A DNA stretch of 20,145 nucleotides from JBDSSS01 sp039928615 (GCA_039928615.1 JBDSSS010000098.1:1-20145), one strand, 5' to 3'. Positions 6,123 through 13,838 are shown, counted from the first letter of the stretch. A program made the numbers and translations. The notes: generated by a model from the sequence alone, not told the origin.

Positions 6123-7769
6123 TCAGTGCGAGACGGCTTTCTCCGAGCCGTGACCGGTGAGCGAGCGGACCTCCATCTCGGCGTACTTCGCCTTGTTGAA
6201 CTCCTTGCTCGTCACCGTCCCGATGTAGCCGAGGATGAAACCGAGCGGGATCGAGATGATGCCCGGGTTGTCGAGCGGGAACCAGTGGAAGTCGACGCCC
6301 TGGAGCATCGACGGGCTCTTGCCCGTGACCGCGTCGACCGGCTTGCCCGACACGACCGGTGAGAACGCGATGAGGGTGATCGCGCTGACGAGACCGCCGT
6401 AAATGCTCCACAGTGCGCCTCTGGTGTTGAACCGCTTCCAGAAGAGCGAGTAGAGGATCGTCGGCAGGTTCGCGCTCGCCGCGACGGCGAAGGCGAGGGC
6501 CACGAGGAAGGCGATGTTCTGACCCAACGCGAAGATGCCACCGACGATCGCGATGCCACCGAGGACGAGCGCGGAGATGCGGGCGACCTTGACCTCCTCC
6601 TCCGGAGTCGCGTTGCCCTTCTTGACGAGCGTGTTGTAGACGTCGTGGGAGAGGGACGCGCTGGCCGTGATGGTGAGGCCGGCGACGACCGCGAGGATCG
6701 TCGCGAACGCCACCGCCGAGATGATGCCGAGGAGGATCTCACCGCCGAGCTCGAAGGCGAGCAGCGGTGCGGCCGAGTTGGCCCCGCCGGGTGCGGCCTT
6801 GATCGCCTTGGCGCCGACGAGCTCCGCGGCACCGAAGCCGAGGACGAGGGTGAGCAGGTAGAACCCTCCGATGAGCCAGATCGCCCACTCGACCGACTTG
6901 CGGGCCTCCTTGGAGGTCGGCACGGTGTAGAAGCGCATCAGCACGTGCGGCAGGCCGGCCGTGCCGAGCACGAGGGCCATCGCGAGCGAGATGAAGTCGA
7001 CCGGGTTCTTGTACTGCAGGCCCGGGGCGAGCAGGTCGCGGGGCGTGCCGTCCGCAGCGGCGGGCGCCGCGGCGGCGGCGTCACCGAGCAGCGTCGAGAG
7101 GTTGAAGCCGAACTTGGCCAGCACCCAGACGGTCATGATGAGCGCGCCGATGATGAGCAGGACGGCCTTGATGATCTGCACCCAGGTGGTGCCCTTCATG
7201 CCGCCGTAGATCACGTAGAAGAGCATGATGATGCCGACGACCACGATGACGAGGCGCTGGCCCCAAGCTCCCTCGATGCCGAGGAGGAGGGCGACGAGCC
7301 CGCCCGCTCCGGCCATCTGGGCGAGCAGGTAGAAGAAGGAGACGACGAGGGTCGAGATCGCCGCGGCGATGCGGACCGGTCGCTGACGCAGCCGGAAGCT
7401 GAGGACGTCGGCCATCGTGTACTTGCCCGTGTTGCGGAGCAGCTCGGCCACGAGCAGCAGAGCGACGAGCCAGGCGACGAGGAAGCCGATGGAGTAGAGG
7501 AAGCCGTCGTAGCCGTTGACGGCGATGGCGCCCGCGATGCCGAGGAAGGACGCCGCCGAGAGGTAGTCCCCGGCGATGGCGATGCCGTTCTGGCGTCCGG
7601 TGAAGGCGCGACCACCGGCGTAGTAGTCGGCAGCGCTCTTGTTGTTGCGCGAGGCCCGGATGACGACGGCCAGCGTCACGACGACGAAGAGCGCGAAGAT
7701 CGAGATGTTGATCACCGGGTTGCCGACGGTCGTCGCCATCGGGGCGAGGGCGGGGACGAGCGCGCTCAT
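6123..7769 (-). CDS. actP: Cation/acetate symporter, SSS (SLC5) family, ActP-like
   Basis: This 548-residue inner-membrane Na+/solute symporter is close to E. coli ActP (549 aa), which carries acetate and other short monocarboxylates. ADYYAGGRAFTGRQNGIAIAG leads into the SSS signature GDYLSAASFLGIAG (67-80). Further matches are GKYTMADVLSFRLRQRPVR, YLLAQMAGAGGL and YGGMKGTTWVQIIKAVLL. About 13 hydrophobic helices can be traced, and the C-terminal tail is short and polar. The start overlaps the DUF485 stop as ATGA, with GGAGGAG 5-6 nt upstream, so translation is coupled as in yjcH-actP. Acetate, pyruvate and propionate are all plausible substrates. A second paralogue lies upstream in a separate operon. 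Confidence 0.92.
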   Translation of the reverse strand: MSALVPALAPMATTVGNPVINISIFALFVVVTLAVVIRASRNNKSAADYYAGGRAFTGRQNGIAIAGDYLSAASFLGIAGAIAVNGYDGFLYSIGFLVAWLVALLLVAELLRNTGKYTMADVLSFRLRQRPVRIAAAISTLVVSFFYLLAQMAGAGGLVALLLGIEGAWGQRLVIVVVGIIMLFYVIYGGMKGTTWVQIIKAVLLIIGALIMTVWVLAKFGFNLSTLLGDAAAAAPAAADGTPRDLLAPGLQYKNPVDFISLAMALVLGTAGLPHVLMRFYTVPTSKEARKSVEWAIWLIGGFYLLTLVLGFGAAELVGAKAIKAAPGGANSAAPLLAFELGGEILLGIISAVAFATILAVVAGLTITASASLSHDVYNTLVKKGNATPEEEVKVARISALVLGGIAIVGGIFALGQNIAFLVALAFAVAASANLPTILYSLFWKRFNTRGALWSIYGGLVSAITLIAFSPVVSGKPVDAVTGKSPSMLQGVDFHWFPLDNPGIISIPLGFILGYIGTVTSKEFNKAKYAEMEVRSLTGHGSEKAVSH

Positions 7770-8104
7770 GCCTGCTCCTCCTCGGCGATGCGTCGGGCGA
7801 GGGCCTCGGCGCGCGGGTCGAACTCACGGTCGGCCCAGCGGACGTAGATCATCGTGATCGCGAAGGTCGTCACGAACTGGAGCAGGCCCAGCGTGAGGCC
7901 GACGGTGACGTTGCCGAAGAGCTTGGTCCCCATGAAGCCCTTGGCGAAGACCGCCAGGAACACGTAGAGGAAGTACCAGGCGAGGAACGCGCCGGTCATC
8001 GGGAAGACGAACTTGCGGAACTTCGTTCGCAGCTCCGTGAACTCCGCAGAGTTCTGGATCTCGACGAAACGGTCGTCCACCACTTCTTGAGCTTCTTTGC
8101 TCAC
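7766..8104 (-). CDS. DUF485 small membrane protein (YjcH-like)
   Basis: This 112-residue protein has two TM helices at about 32-54 (FVFPMTGAFLAWYFLYVFLA) and 66-91 (VGLTLGLLQFVTTFAITMIY), flanked by charged ends. This is the DUF485 layout, and E. coli YjcH is the co-transcribed partner of ActP. The family probably assists or modulates the symporter, but no biochemical role is established as far as I know. The start is GTG 8102-8104 with a strong GGAGG 6 nt upstream, unlike the leaderless starts elsewhere in the window. The stop overlaps actP by 4 nt. The 185-bp region upstream carries the 21-bp-spaced repeat and a possible -10. Confidence 0.9.
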   Translation of the reverse strand: MSKEAQEVVDDRFVEIQNSAEFTELRTKFRKFVFPMTGAFLAWYFLYVFLAVFAKGFMGTKLFGNVTVGLTLGLLQFVTTFAITMIYVRWADREFDPRAEALARRIAEEEQA

Positions 8105-8168
8105 GTGCCACCTCCGGGCGGTTGTCAGGCATCCTTGCCGTCATGACCGGCACGGGGCCGGTGGGCCA

Positions 8169-8174
8169 AAGGTA
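8169..8174 (-). promoter_or_regulatory. Possible -10 element of the DUF485-actP operon
   Basis: Minus-strand TACCTT matches TANNNT, with no recognisable -35 ahead of it, as expected of an activator-dependent promoter. It would give a leader of about 58 nt containing the GGAGG site. A second candidate, AAGGAT (8131-8136), cannot be excluded. Confidence 0.3.
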
Positions 8175-8256
8175 GGAGCATCGGCGACCGGTGGGCAGAG
8201 GCCGGGCGGCAGTGGTCGCCCAAAGGACCGGAGTCGTCGGCGTGTGTCGGCCGCAC

Positions 8257-8291
8257 TGCGACGAGCGGTCGGACCGGTGCGACGAGCGGTC
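8257..8291 (-). promoter_or_regulatory. 14-bp direct repeat at 21-bp spacing, candidate LytTR operator
   Basis: On the minus strand GACCGCTCGTCGCA occurs twice (8278-8291, then 8257-8270), with 21 bp from start to start, two helical turns. LytTR-domain regulators characteristically bind paired repeats with about this period. The core ACCGCTCG resembles the BtsR/YehT half-site, which I recall as ACC(G/A)CT(C/T)A repeated with a 13-bp spacer; here the same 13-bp spacer separates the two cores and only the last base departs. The site overlaps the last bases of the second symporter gene and lies about 153 bp upstream of the DUF485-actP start. Confidence 0.5.
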
Positions 8292-9870
8292 AGCCGGTGG
8301 AGTCGGATCCGGCCCGTCGGGCGGCTGCGTCGACCCGCCGGGCCGTCTCCACCTCGGGGTGGAAGGAGCCGCGGTCGAGGCTGAGGTGCTCCGGTGCATG
8401 CAGCCGGACCATGGTCCGGGCCACGTGCTCGGGGCGGGTGGCCTGGGTCAGCAGTGACGCGACCACCATGGTGGCGAAGGCTGCGGGCACGGAGATCGCG
8501 GCGGGCTGGGTGAGCATCGCGCCGACCAGACCGTCCGTGGCGACGTCCACCCCGAAGGTCGTGGCGAGCACGGCGACGATCGAGGCCGCGCCGCCGACGA
8601 CGAGTCCGCTGATCGCGCCGGTCGCGGTGAGACCCCGCCACCAGATCCCGAGGACCAGCAGGGGGGCGAAGGTCGAGGCGGCGACGGCGAACGCGAGCTC
8701 GACGGCGTGGGCGACGGGCACGCCCGCGGCGAGGAAGGTGAGCGCGACGGCGACGACGACCGCGACGACGGTCGCGACCCGGAAGGCCCGGATACCTTCT
8801 CCCACACCGGTGCCCCGCCGGAGCAGATCCTGGCTGAGCACCCCCGCGACGGACACGACGAGGCCGGTCGAGGTCGACAGGAAGGCAGCGAAGGCCCCCG
8901 CCGCGAGCAGCGCAGTGAGGACCTCGGCGAGTGCCCCGTCGAAGATCCGGGCCGGCAGCTCGAGCACGACGGAGTCGGCACGGCCGGCGGCGACGAGGTC
9001 CGGGGCGAGCATCCGCCCGAGCACGCCGTAGAGCACTGGCAACAGGTAGAACGAGCCGAGCAGGGCGAGCACGGTGAGGGTTGTCCGGCGGGCGACGCGT
9101 CCGTCGGGGTTGGTGTAGAAGCGGACGACGACGTGGGGCAGGCCCATCGTGCCGAGGAAGGTCGCGAGGATGAGGGAGTAGGTGAGGTAGAGCGAGTACT
9201 CCCCCGTCAGCGGCTCGAGCCAGTCGGCCGCGTCGATCGACCCGGCGACGGCGGACACCCCGCCCGAGCGGACGACGAGGAAGAAGCAGACCGGTGTGAG
9301 CAGGGCGACGAGCTTGACCCAGTAGTGGAACGCTTGGACGAAGGTGACGCTGCGCATCCCCCCGGGCAGCACGTTGAGGCACACGACGAGCGCGACGACG
9401 ACGTGGCCGACCCACGCGGGCGCACCGGTGAGGGTGCGCAGGGTGAGACCGGCACCCTGGAACTGGGGGATGAGGTAGAGCAGGCCGATGGCGACCACGA
9501 GGGTGCTCGCGACCCGCCGCGCGGTGACCGACTCGAGGCGGAGCTGGGCGAAGTCGGGCAGGGTGTAGGCCCCCGACCGGCGCAGCGGCCCGGCGACGAA
9601 GACGAGGAGCAGCAGGTAGCCGGCGGTCCAGCCGACCGGCAGCCAGAGCATGTCGACACCGCGCACGAGGATCAGCCCGGCGATCCCGAGGAAGGAGGCC
9701 GCCGAGAGGTACTCACCGCTGATCGCCGAGGCGTTGAGCACGGGGCCCACCCCACGGGAGGCGACGTAGAAGTCGCTCATCGTGCGCGAGAAGCGGAAGC
9801 CGAACGCCCCGATCGCGAGCGAGGAGAGCGAGACGAGCAGCACCGCGACGATGCTCGCCGCCGGGTTCAC
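8290..9870 (-). CDS. Second SSS-family cation/monocarboxylate symporter (ActP-like paralogue)
   Basis: This 526-residue multi-pass membrane protein has SDFYVASRGVGPVLNASAI followed by the SSS signature SGEYLSAASFLGIAG (51-65), then YTLPDFAQLRLES, YLIPQFQGAGLTL, LPGGMRSVTFVQAFHYWVK and MGLPHVVVRFYTNPDGR. The same motif order occurs in the ActP paralogue downstream, but the sequences diverge widely: the water- and glycine-rich helix breaks differ, and the C-terminus ends in a longer charged tail (HPEVETARRVDAAARRAG). The start overlaps the upstream two-TM gene by 4 nt (ATGA). It is co-transcribed with a kinase-regulator pair, so its expression is tied to the sensor, or it may itself feed the sensor. 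The substrate is presumably acetate, pyruvate or a similar acid, by family. Confidence 0.9.
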   Translation of the reverse strand: MNPAASIVAVLLVSLSSLAIGAFGFRFSRTMSDFYVASRGVGPVLNASAISGEYLSAASFLGIAGLILVRGVDMLWLPVGWTAGYLLLLVFVAGPLRRSGAYTLPDFAQLRLESVTARRVASTLVVAIGLLYLIPQFQGAGLTLRTLTGAPAWVGHVVVALVVCLNVLPGGMRSVTFVQAFHYWVKLVALLTPVCFFLVVRSGGVSAVAGSIDAADWLEPLTGEYSLYLTYSLILATFLGTMGLPHVVVRFYTNPDGRVARRTTLTVLALLGSFYLLPVLYGVLGRMLAPDLVAAGRADSVVLELPARIFDGALAEVLTALLAAGAFAAFLSTSTGLVVSVAGVLSQDLLRRGTGVGEGIRAFRVATVVAVVVAVALTFLAAGVPVAHAVELAFAVAASTFAPLLVLGIWWRGLTATGAISGLVVGGAASIVAVLATTFGVDVATDGLVGAMLTQPAAISVPAAFATMVVASLLTQATRPEHVARTMVRLHAPEHLSLDRGSFHPEVETARRVDAAARRAGSDSTG

Positions 9871-10247
9871 CGGCCCTCGCCGAGCAGGTCGCTGAAGTCG
9901 TCCTCGTTGCGCTCGGCACGTCGGACGTAGAACCAGCCGAGGGCGAGGATCTCGGAGAAGGCCCCGACCGTAAGCAGGAGCCAGGGCAGCCGCACCCCGA
10001 AGACGCTGAGCCGCCCGACCGCGGGGACGAGGTGGAAGAGCAGGGGCAGTGCGCCGAGGGTGAGGATGAGCACGGCGACCACCCCGAGGGCGAGGCGGAG
10101 CTGGCTGCGCATGAGCGAGTCGATGTAGACCTCACCGAGCCGGGTCTGGTCGTCGATCTCCGAGGCGATCGAGACCGCTCGGCCCCGGCTCGGCTGGCGC
10201 CGGGGACCGGTCACCCGCACCCGGCGGGGCGGGTCGGGCAGGGTCAT
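9867..10247 (-). CDS. Two-TM membrane protein, symporter partner (DUF485-like role)
   Basis: The 126-residue product starts MTLPDPPRRVRVTG. A basic, Arg/Pro-rich N-terminus of about 35 residues is followed by EVYIDSLMRSQLRLAL, TM helices at about 52-75 and 85-107, and an acidic end (AERNEDDFSDLLGEGR). Size and layout mirror the DUF485 subunit of the other symporter operon, but similarity is too weak for me to assign that family with certainty. ATG 10245-10247 overlaps the regulator stop as ATGA, and the 3' end overlaps the symporter start by 4 nt. The frame is open upstream to 10442, where it lies inside the regulator gene, so the shorter form is preferred. Confidence 0.8.
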   Translation of the reverse strand: MTLPDPPRRVRVTGPRRQPSRGRAVSIASEIDDQTRLGEVYIDSLMRSQLRLALGVVAVLILTLGALPLLFHLVPAVGRLSVFGVRLPWLLLTVGAFSEILALGWFYVRRAERNEDDFSDLLGEGR

Positions 10248-11023
10248 CCGTTGCCCCGGTGCCCGGGCTGGGCCCGGCGCACGAGCAGGTCGCGCAGCCC
10301 GCGGGTGTGCCGTCGGCTGACGACGAGCTCCTGCCCGCCGACGAGGACGGTCGTGCGGCCGGCCTCGGTGCGCCACTCCGCGATGTGAGCCAGCGAGACG
10401 AGGAACGAGCGGTGGATGCGCACGAAGCCGGACTCGCGCCACTGCTCGGCGAGGGTCGAGAGCGGGACCCGCACGAGGTGGGACCCGGTCGCCGTGTGGA
10501 GGCGGGCGTAGTCGCCCTGGGCCTCGATGTAGAGCACCTCGGCGCGCGGCACGAGCCGGCTCACGCCCCCGAGCTCGACGACGATCGACTCGTCGTCACC
10601 GGCGACCGAGGGCTCGCGCCCCTCGATCCGTCGCACGACCCGCCGGACGGCCTCGGAGAGGCGATCGTCGCGCACCGGCTTGAGCACGTAGTCGACGACG
10701 TTGAGCTCGAAGGCGTCGACCGCGTGCCGGTCGTGGGCCGTGACGAAGACGACGGGGGGCGGGGCGGTGAACCGCGACAGGACCCGGGCGAGGTCGAGGC
10801 CGCTGAGGCCGGGCATCTGGACGTCGAGGAACATCGCGTCGACCTGCTGCTCGTGCAGGACCCGGAGCGCCTCCTCCCCCGAGCCGACCGGGACGACCGT
10901 CCCGACGAGGGGGTGGCGACGCAGCATCCAGACGATCTCGTCGAGGGCCGGCGCCTCGTCGTCCACCGCGAGCACGCGCAGCAGCGGCGCCGCTGCGTCG
11001 CTGGCGGGTCCCGCGCCCGTCAT
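10244..11023 (-). CDS. LytTR-family response regulator
   Basis: This 259-residue transcription factor has a receiver domain at about 15-135: acidic pocket AVDDE (19-23), phospho-acceptor Asp67 in MFLDVQMPG, Thr95 in FVTAHD and Lys115 in YVLKPV. A LytTR DNA-binding domain runs from about 150 to 250 (SRLVPRAEVLYIEAQGDYARLHT, then FVRIHRSFLVSLAHI and VVSRRHTRGLRDLL). The arrangement matches LytR/AlgR/BtsR regulators, which bind direct repeats as dimers. Its start overlaps the kinase stop by 4 nt. The likely target is the paired 21-bp-spaced repeat upstream of the DUF485-actP operon; autoregulation is also possible, although I see no matching repeat at its own promoter. Confidence 0.95.
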   Translation of the reverse strand: MTGAGPASDAAAPLLRVLAVDDEAPALDEIVWMLRRHPLVGTVVPVGSGEEALRVLHEQQVDAMFLDVQMPGLSGLDLARVLSRFTAPPPVVFVTAHDRHAVDAFELNVVDYVLKPVRDDRLSEAVRRVVRRIEGREPSVAGDDESIVVELGGVSRLVPRAEVLYIEAQGDYARLHTATGSHLVRVPLSTLAEQWRESGFVRIHRSFLVSLAHIAEWRTEAGRTTVLVGGQELVVSRRHTRGLRDLLVRRAQPGHRGNG

Positions 11024-12144
11024 ACGTGCACCCCGGGGGTGAACTTGGGCAGCCGCACGATCACCCTCGTGCCGGCCGAGGGCGCGGTCTCGACGACGAG
11101 GCCGTAGTCGTCGCCGAAGGCGGCCCGGAGCCGCTCGTCGACGTTGGCCAGGCCCACCGACTCCGTCCCCGGCTCCCCCGCGAGGGCCCGGCGCACCCGC
11201 TCCGGGTCCTCACCGACCCCGTTGTCCTCGATGATCACGACGCACTCACGGTCGGCGTCGCGGGCCATGATGCTGATCTCGCCGTGGCCCGGCTTGCTCT
11301 CGAGACCGTGCTGGACGGCGTTCTCCACGAGGGGCTGCAGGCAGAGGAAGGGCACGACGACGGGGAGCACCTCGGGCGCGACACGGAGGTTGACGGTGAG
11401 GCGGTCGCCGAAGCGCGCCTTCTCGATGACGAGGTAGGCCTCGATGGAGCGCAGCTCCTCGGCGAGGGTCGTGTACTCACCGTGGCGCCGGAAGGAGTAG
11501 CGGGTGAACTCGGCGAGGTCGAGGAGCAGTTCGCGGGCTCGCTCGGGGTCGGTGCGGGTGAAGGAGGCGATCGCGGTGAGTGAGTTGTAGATGAAGTGGG
11601 GGCTGATCTGGGCGCGCAGGGCCCGCACCTCGGCCTCCATCAGCCGAGTCCGGGAGGCGTCGAGCTCGGCCAGCTCGAGCTGGCCCGAGACCCAGCGGGC
11701 GACCTCCGTCGTGGCCCGCACGAGACCGGCCGAGGCCTGCTGGGTGAAGACCTGCAGGGTGCCGACGACGAGCTCGTCGACCTCCAGGGGGGCGACGATG
11801 GCCTGCCGGACGACGCAGGACACGTCGGAGCAGACGACCTCACGACGGTCGACCACCGTCGTTCGTCCGTGGCCGAGGGTCGCGGCGGCGATCCGGGCGG
11901 GCTGGTCGACGTGGTTGTCGTGACCGCCCTCCCAGCCGAGCAGCCGCTGGGTGTCGGTCAGCGCGACCACGGGGGCGCCGAGCAGCGCCTTGAGGAACTT
12001 CAGCGACCGCTGCGCCGAGGACTCCGTCAGCCCCTCACGCAGAGGCGGGGAGGCGAGCGAGGCGTTGTGCAGGGTGCGGAAGGTCGCCCGGTCCGCCTCG
12101 CTGCCGAGGGCGTCCCGGCGCAGCAGCGCGCCCCACGACGTCAT
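11020..12144 (-). CDS. Soluble LytS-type sensor histidine kinase with GAF-like N-terminus
   Basis: This 374-residue kinase lacks the five-TM sensor domain of LytS and BtsS, and no TM helix is visible. A GAF-like domain (about 45-150) holds a Cys-x4-Cys pair in REVVCSDVSCVVRQAIVAPL (Cys105, Cys110), which could bind metal or sense redox state. A helical linker leads to the His_kinase (PF06580) module: His183 in AQISPHFIYNSLTAI, N-box PLVENAVQHG (271-280), and an HATPase domain with EDNGVG (306-311) and GLANVDERL. Start ATG 12144 is chosen because TACAGT lies 6 nt upstream; a GTG at 12150 would add two residues. It heads the four-gene operon. The signal may be a cytosolic metabolite linked to carboxylate uptake (inference). 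Confidence 0.93.
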   Translation of the reverse strand: MTSWGALLRRDALGSEADRATFRTLHNASLASPPLREGLTESSAQRSLKFLKALLGAPVVALTDTQRLLGWEGGHDNHVDQPARIAAATLGHGRTTVVDRREVVCSDVSCVVRQAIVAPLEVDELVVGTLQVFTQQASAGLVRATTEVARWVSGQLELAELDASRTRLMEAEVRALRAQISPHFIYNSLTAIASFTRTDPERARELLLDLAEFTRYSFRRHGEYTTLAEELRSIEAYLVIEKARFGDRLTVNLRVAPEVLPVVVPFLCLQPLVENAVQHGLESKPGHGEISIMARDADRECVVIIEDNGVGEDPERVRRALAGEPGTESVGLANVDERLRAAFGDDYGLVVETAPSAGTRVIVRLPKFTPGVHV

Positions 12145-12150
12145 GGGCAC

Positions 12151-12156
12151 ACTGTA
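12151..12156 (-). promoter_or_regulatory. -10 element of the kinase-regulator-symporter operon, predicted leaderless
   Basis: Minus-strand TACAGT ends 6 nt before ATG 12144 and sits in the 16-bp gap after the obgE stop. Its upstream promoter parts must lie within the obgE 3' end. It separates this operon from the ribosomal block. Confidence 0.6.
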
Positions 12157-12160
12157 GGGC

Positions 12161-13693
12161 TCACTCCCCCGCGGTGGTCTCGTCTCCGTCGCGCAGCTGC
12201 CACAGGCCGGCCTTGCGCTCGGCCTCGAGCTCCTCCTGGGTGGCGGCGCGGGCGGCGTAGCGGTCGCGCTGCGACTCGCGCTTCTCGTCCCGCGACGGAC
12301 GCCGGGACTCCTCGAGCCGCAGGTCGGTGCCGCGTGAGCCGAGCAGCTCGGCCCCGGACTTCAGGGTCGGCTCCCAGTCGAAGATGACGGCGTCCTCACC
12401 CGGGCCGATGACGACGGTGTCGCCGGCGACGGCCCCGACCTTGTAGAGCTGCTCCTCGAGCCCGAGGCGGGCCAGCCGGTCGGCGAGGTAGCCGACGGCC
12501 TCGTCGTTGGCGAAGTCGGTCTGGCGCACCCACCGGACCGGGCGCTCCCCGGTGACCCGGAAGACGTGGCCGTCGGAGGTGGCTTCGCGCTTGACGGTGA
12601 ACCCGGTGTCGTCGACGGAGCGCGGCCGCAGCACGACCCGCGGCGGCACGACCTGCGCGAGCTCGGCGCGGGCGGTGTCGACGTGGCGGGCCATCGCGAA
12701 GGTGAGCTCCCGCAGGCCCTGGTGGGCGACGGCGGAGACGATGAAGACCTCGATGCCGCGGGCCTCGAGATCAGGCTTGACCATCTCGGCGAGCTCGCGG
12801 GCCTCGGGCACGTCGGCCTTGTTGAGCACGACGATGCGGGTGCGCTCGCCGAGCGGCCGGCCCCCGAGGTCGGCGTCGGGCACGTAGAGGGCGAGCTCCT
12901 GCTCGATGACGTCGAGGTCGGTCATCGGGTCGCGGCCCGGCTCGAGCGTCGCGCAGTCGATGACGTGGACGAGCACGGAGCAGCGCTCGACGTGGCGCAG
13001 GAACTCCAGGCCCAGGCCCTTGCCCTCGTGCGCGCCGGGGATGAGGCCGGGCACGTCGGCGACGGTGAAGCGGCTCGACCCGGCGGTGACGACCCCAAGG
13101 TTGGGCACGAGGGTCGTGAAGGGGTAGTCGGCGATCTTCGGGCGAGCCGCCGAGAGGACCGAGACGAGCGAGCTCTTGCCGGCGCTCGGGAACCCGATCA
13201 GCGCGACGTCGGCGAGCGACTTCAGCTCGAGCACGATGTCGATGTCCTCGCCCGGCTCACCGAGCAGGGCGAAGCCGGGTGCCTTGCGGCGCGCCGAGGA
13301 CAGGGCCCGGTTGCCGAGGCCGCCACGACCTCCGCGGGCGATGACGTGCTCGGTGCCGGCGCCGACGAGGTCGACGAGCAGGGTGCCCGCGCCGTCCTTG
13401 ACGACGGTGCCCTCGGGCACGGGCAGGATCATGTCCTCGCCGTCAGCGCCGTTGCGCTCGTCACCGGCGCCGGGCTTGCCGTTGGGGGCGCCGCGGTGCG
13501 GGTGGCGGTGGTAGTCGAGCAGCGTCGTCGACTGCGGGTCGACCCGCAGGATGATCGAGCCGCCGCGCCCGCCGTTGCCCCCGTCGGGGCCGCCGAGCGG
13601 CTTGAACTTCTCGCGCTTGACGGACGCCACGCCGTGGCCACCGGCTCCGGCGCTGAGGTGCAGCACGACTCGGTCGACGAAGGTCACTGCCAT
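12161..13693 (-). CDS. obgE: Ribosome-associated GTPase Obg/CgtA
   Basis: Obg is an essential slow GTPase that checks late 50S assembly and links ribosome status to stress and growth. The 510-residue product has the glycine-rich Obg fold at 1-158 (VVLHLSAGAGGHGVASVKREKF, GGPDGGNGGRGG). The G domain has P-loop GFPSAGKSS (167-175), switch II DVPGLIPGAHEGKGLG (213-228) and NKAD (291-294). The actinobacterial OCT domain spans about 353-440 and is followed by a charged tail of about 70 residues (RPSRDEKRESQRDRYAAR). ATG 13693 has a modest GAAGAG 8 nt upstream. It follows rpmA after a terminator-like hairpin, so it may have its own promoter. Confidence 0.97.
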   Translation of the reverse strand: MAVTFVDRVVLHLSAGAGGHGVASVKREKFKPLGGPDGGNGGRGGSIILRVDPQSTTLLDYHRHPHRGAPNGKPGAGDERNGADGEDMILPVPEGTVVKDGAGTLLVDLVGAGTEHVIARGGRGGLGNRALSSARRKAPGFALLGEPGEDIDIVLELKSLADVALIGFPSAGKSSLVSVLSAARPKIADYPFTTLVPNLGVVTAGSSRFTVADVPGLIPGAHEGKGLGLEFLRHVERCSVLVHVIDCATLEPGRDPMTDLDVIEQELALYVPDADLGGRPLGERTRIVVLNKADVPEARELAEMVKPDLEARGIEVFIVSAVAHQGLRELTFAMARHVDTARAELAQVVPPRVVLRPRSVDDTGFTVKREATSDGHVFRVTGERPVRWVRQTDFANDEAVGYLADRLARLGLEEQLYKVGAVAGDTVVIGPGEDAVIFDWEPTLKSGAELLGSRGTDLRLEESRRPSRDEKRESQRDRYAARAATQEELEAERKAGLWQLRDGDETTAGE

Positions 13694-13726
13694 GGGGGTT
13701 CACTCTTCCAGATAGAGCCGGGTGAG

Positions 13727-13755
13727 CGGCATACGGACTGTTTCCGTATGCCGCC
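13727..13755. repeat. Perfect 12-bp palindromic hairpin upstream of obgE
   Basis: Arms 13727-13738 (GCGGCATACGGA) and 13744-13755 are exact reverse complements around a CTGTT loop. Each arm contains the recurrent 9-mer GTATGCCGC or its complement. It lies 33 bp upstream of the obgE ATG, beyond the rpmA terminator, and could be a second terminator, a leader structure or a protein site. Confidence 0.75.
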
Positions 13756-13773
13756 GGCCCGGCGACAAGCGAA

Positions 13774-13800
13774 AGGGCGGGCCACGCGGGCCCGCCCTTC
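13774..13800 (-). terminator. Hairpin terminator after rpmA
   Basis: Arms 13774-13784 (AAGGGCGGGCC) and 13790-13800 are exact reverse complements with a 5-nt loop. On the minus strand the stem ends in CTTT, a short U-run, 38 nt after the rpmA stop. It probably ends or attenuates the rplU-rpmA message before obgE. Confidence 0.8.
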
Positions 13801-13838
13801 CTCAAAGCTCACGCTGCGGCGTCGGGGACGCCGGTGTC

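Noticed and set aside
8267..8277. Short palindrome CGGTCGGACCG between the two repeat copies
   Set aside because: Eleven bases is weak in GC-rich DNA, and the direct repeat is the better explanation of the region.
8707..9930. 407-codon plus-strand frame opposite the second symporter
   Set aside because: It is extremely rich in Glu, Gly, Asp and Arg, the typical antisense image of a high-GC membrane protein gene.
10248..10442. Longer start for the two-TM protein
   Set aside because: The extra 65 residues lie inside the response regulator gene and are Arg/Pro/Ala-rich. The ATGA overlap at 10244-10247 fits the other junctions in the operon.
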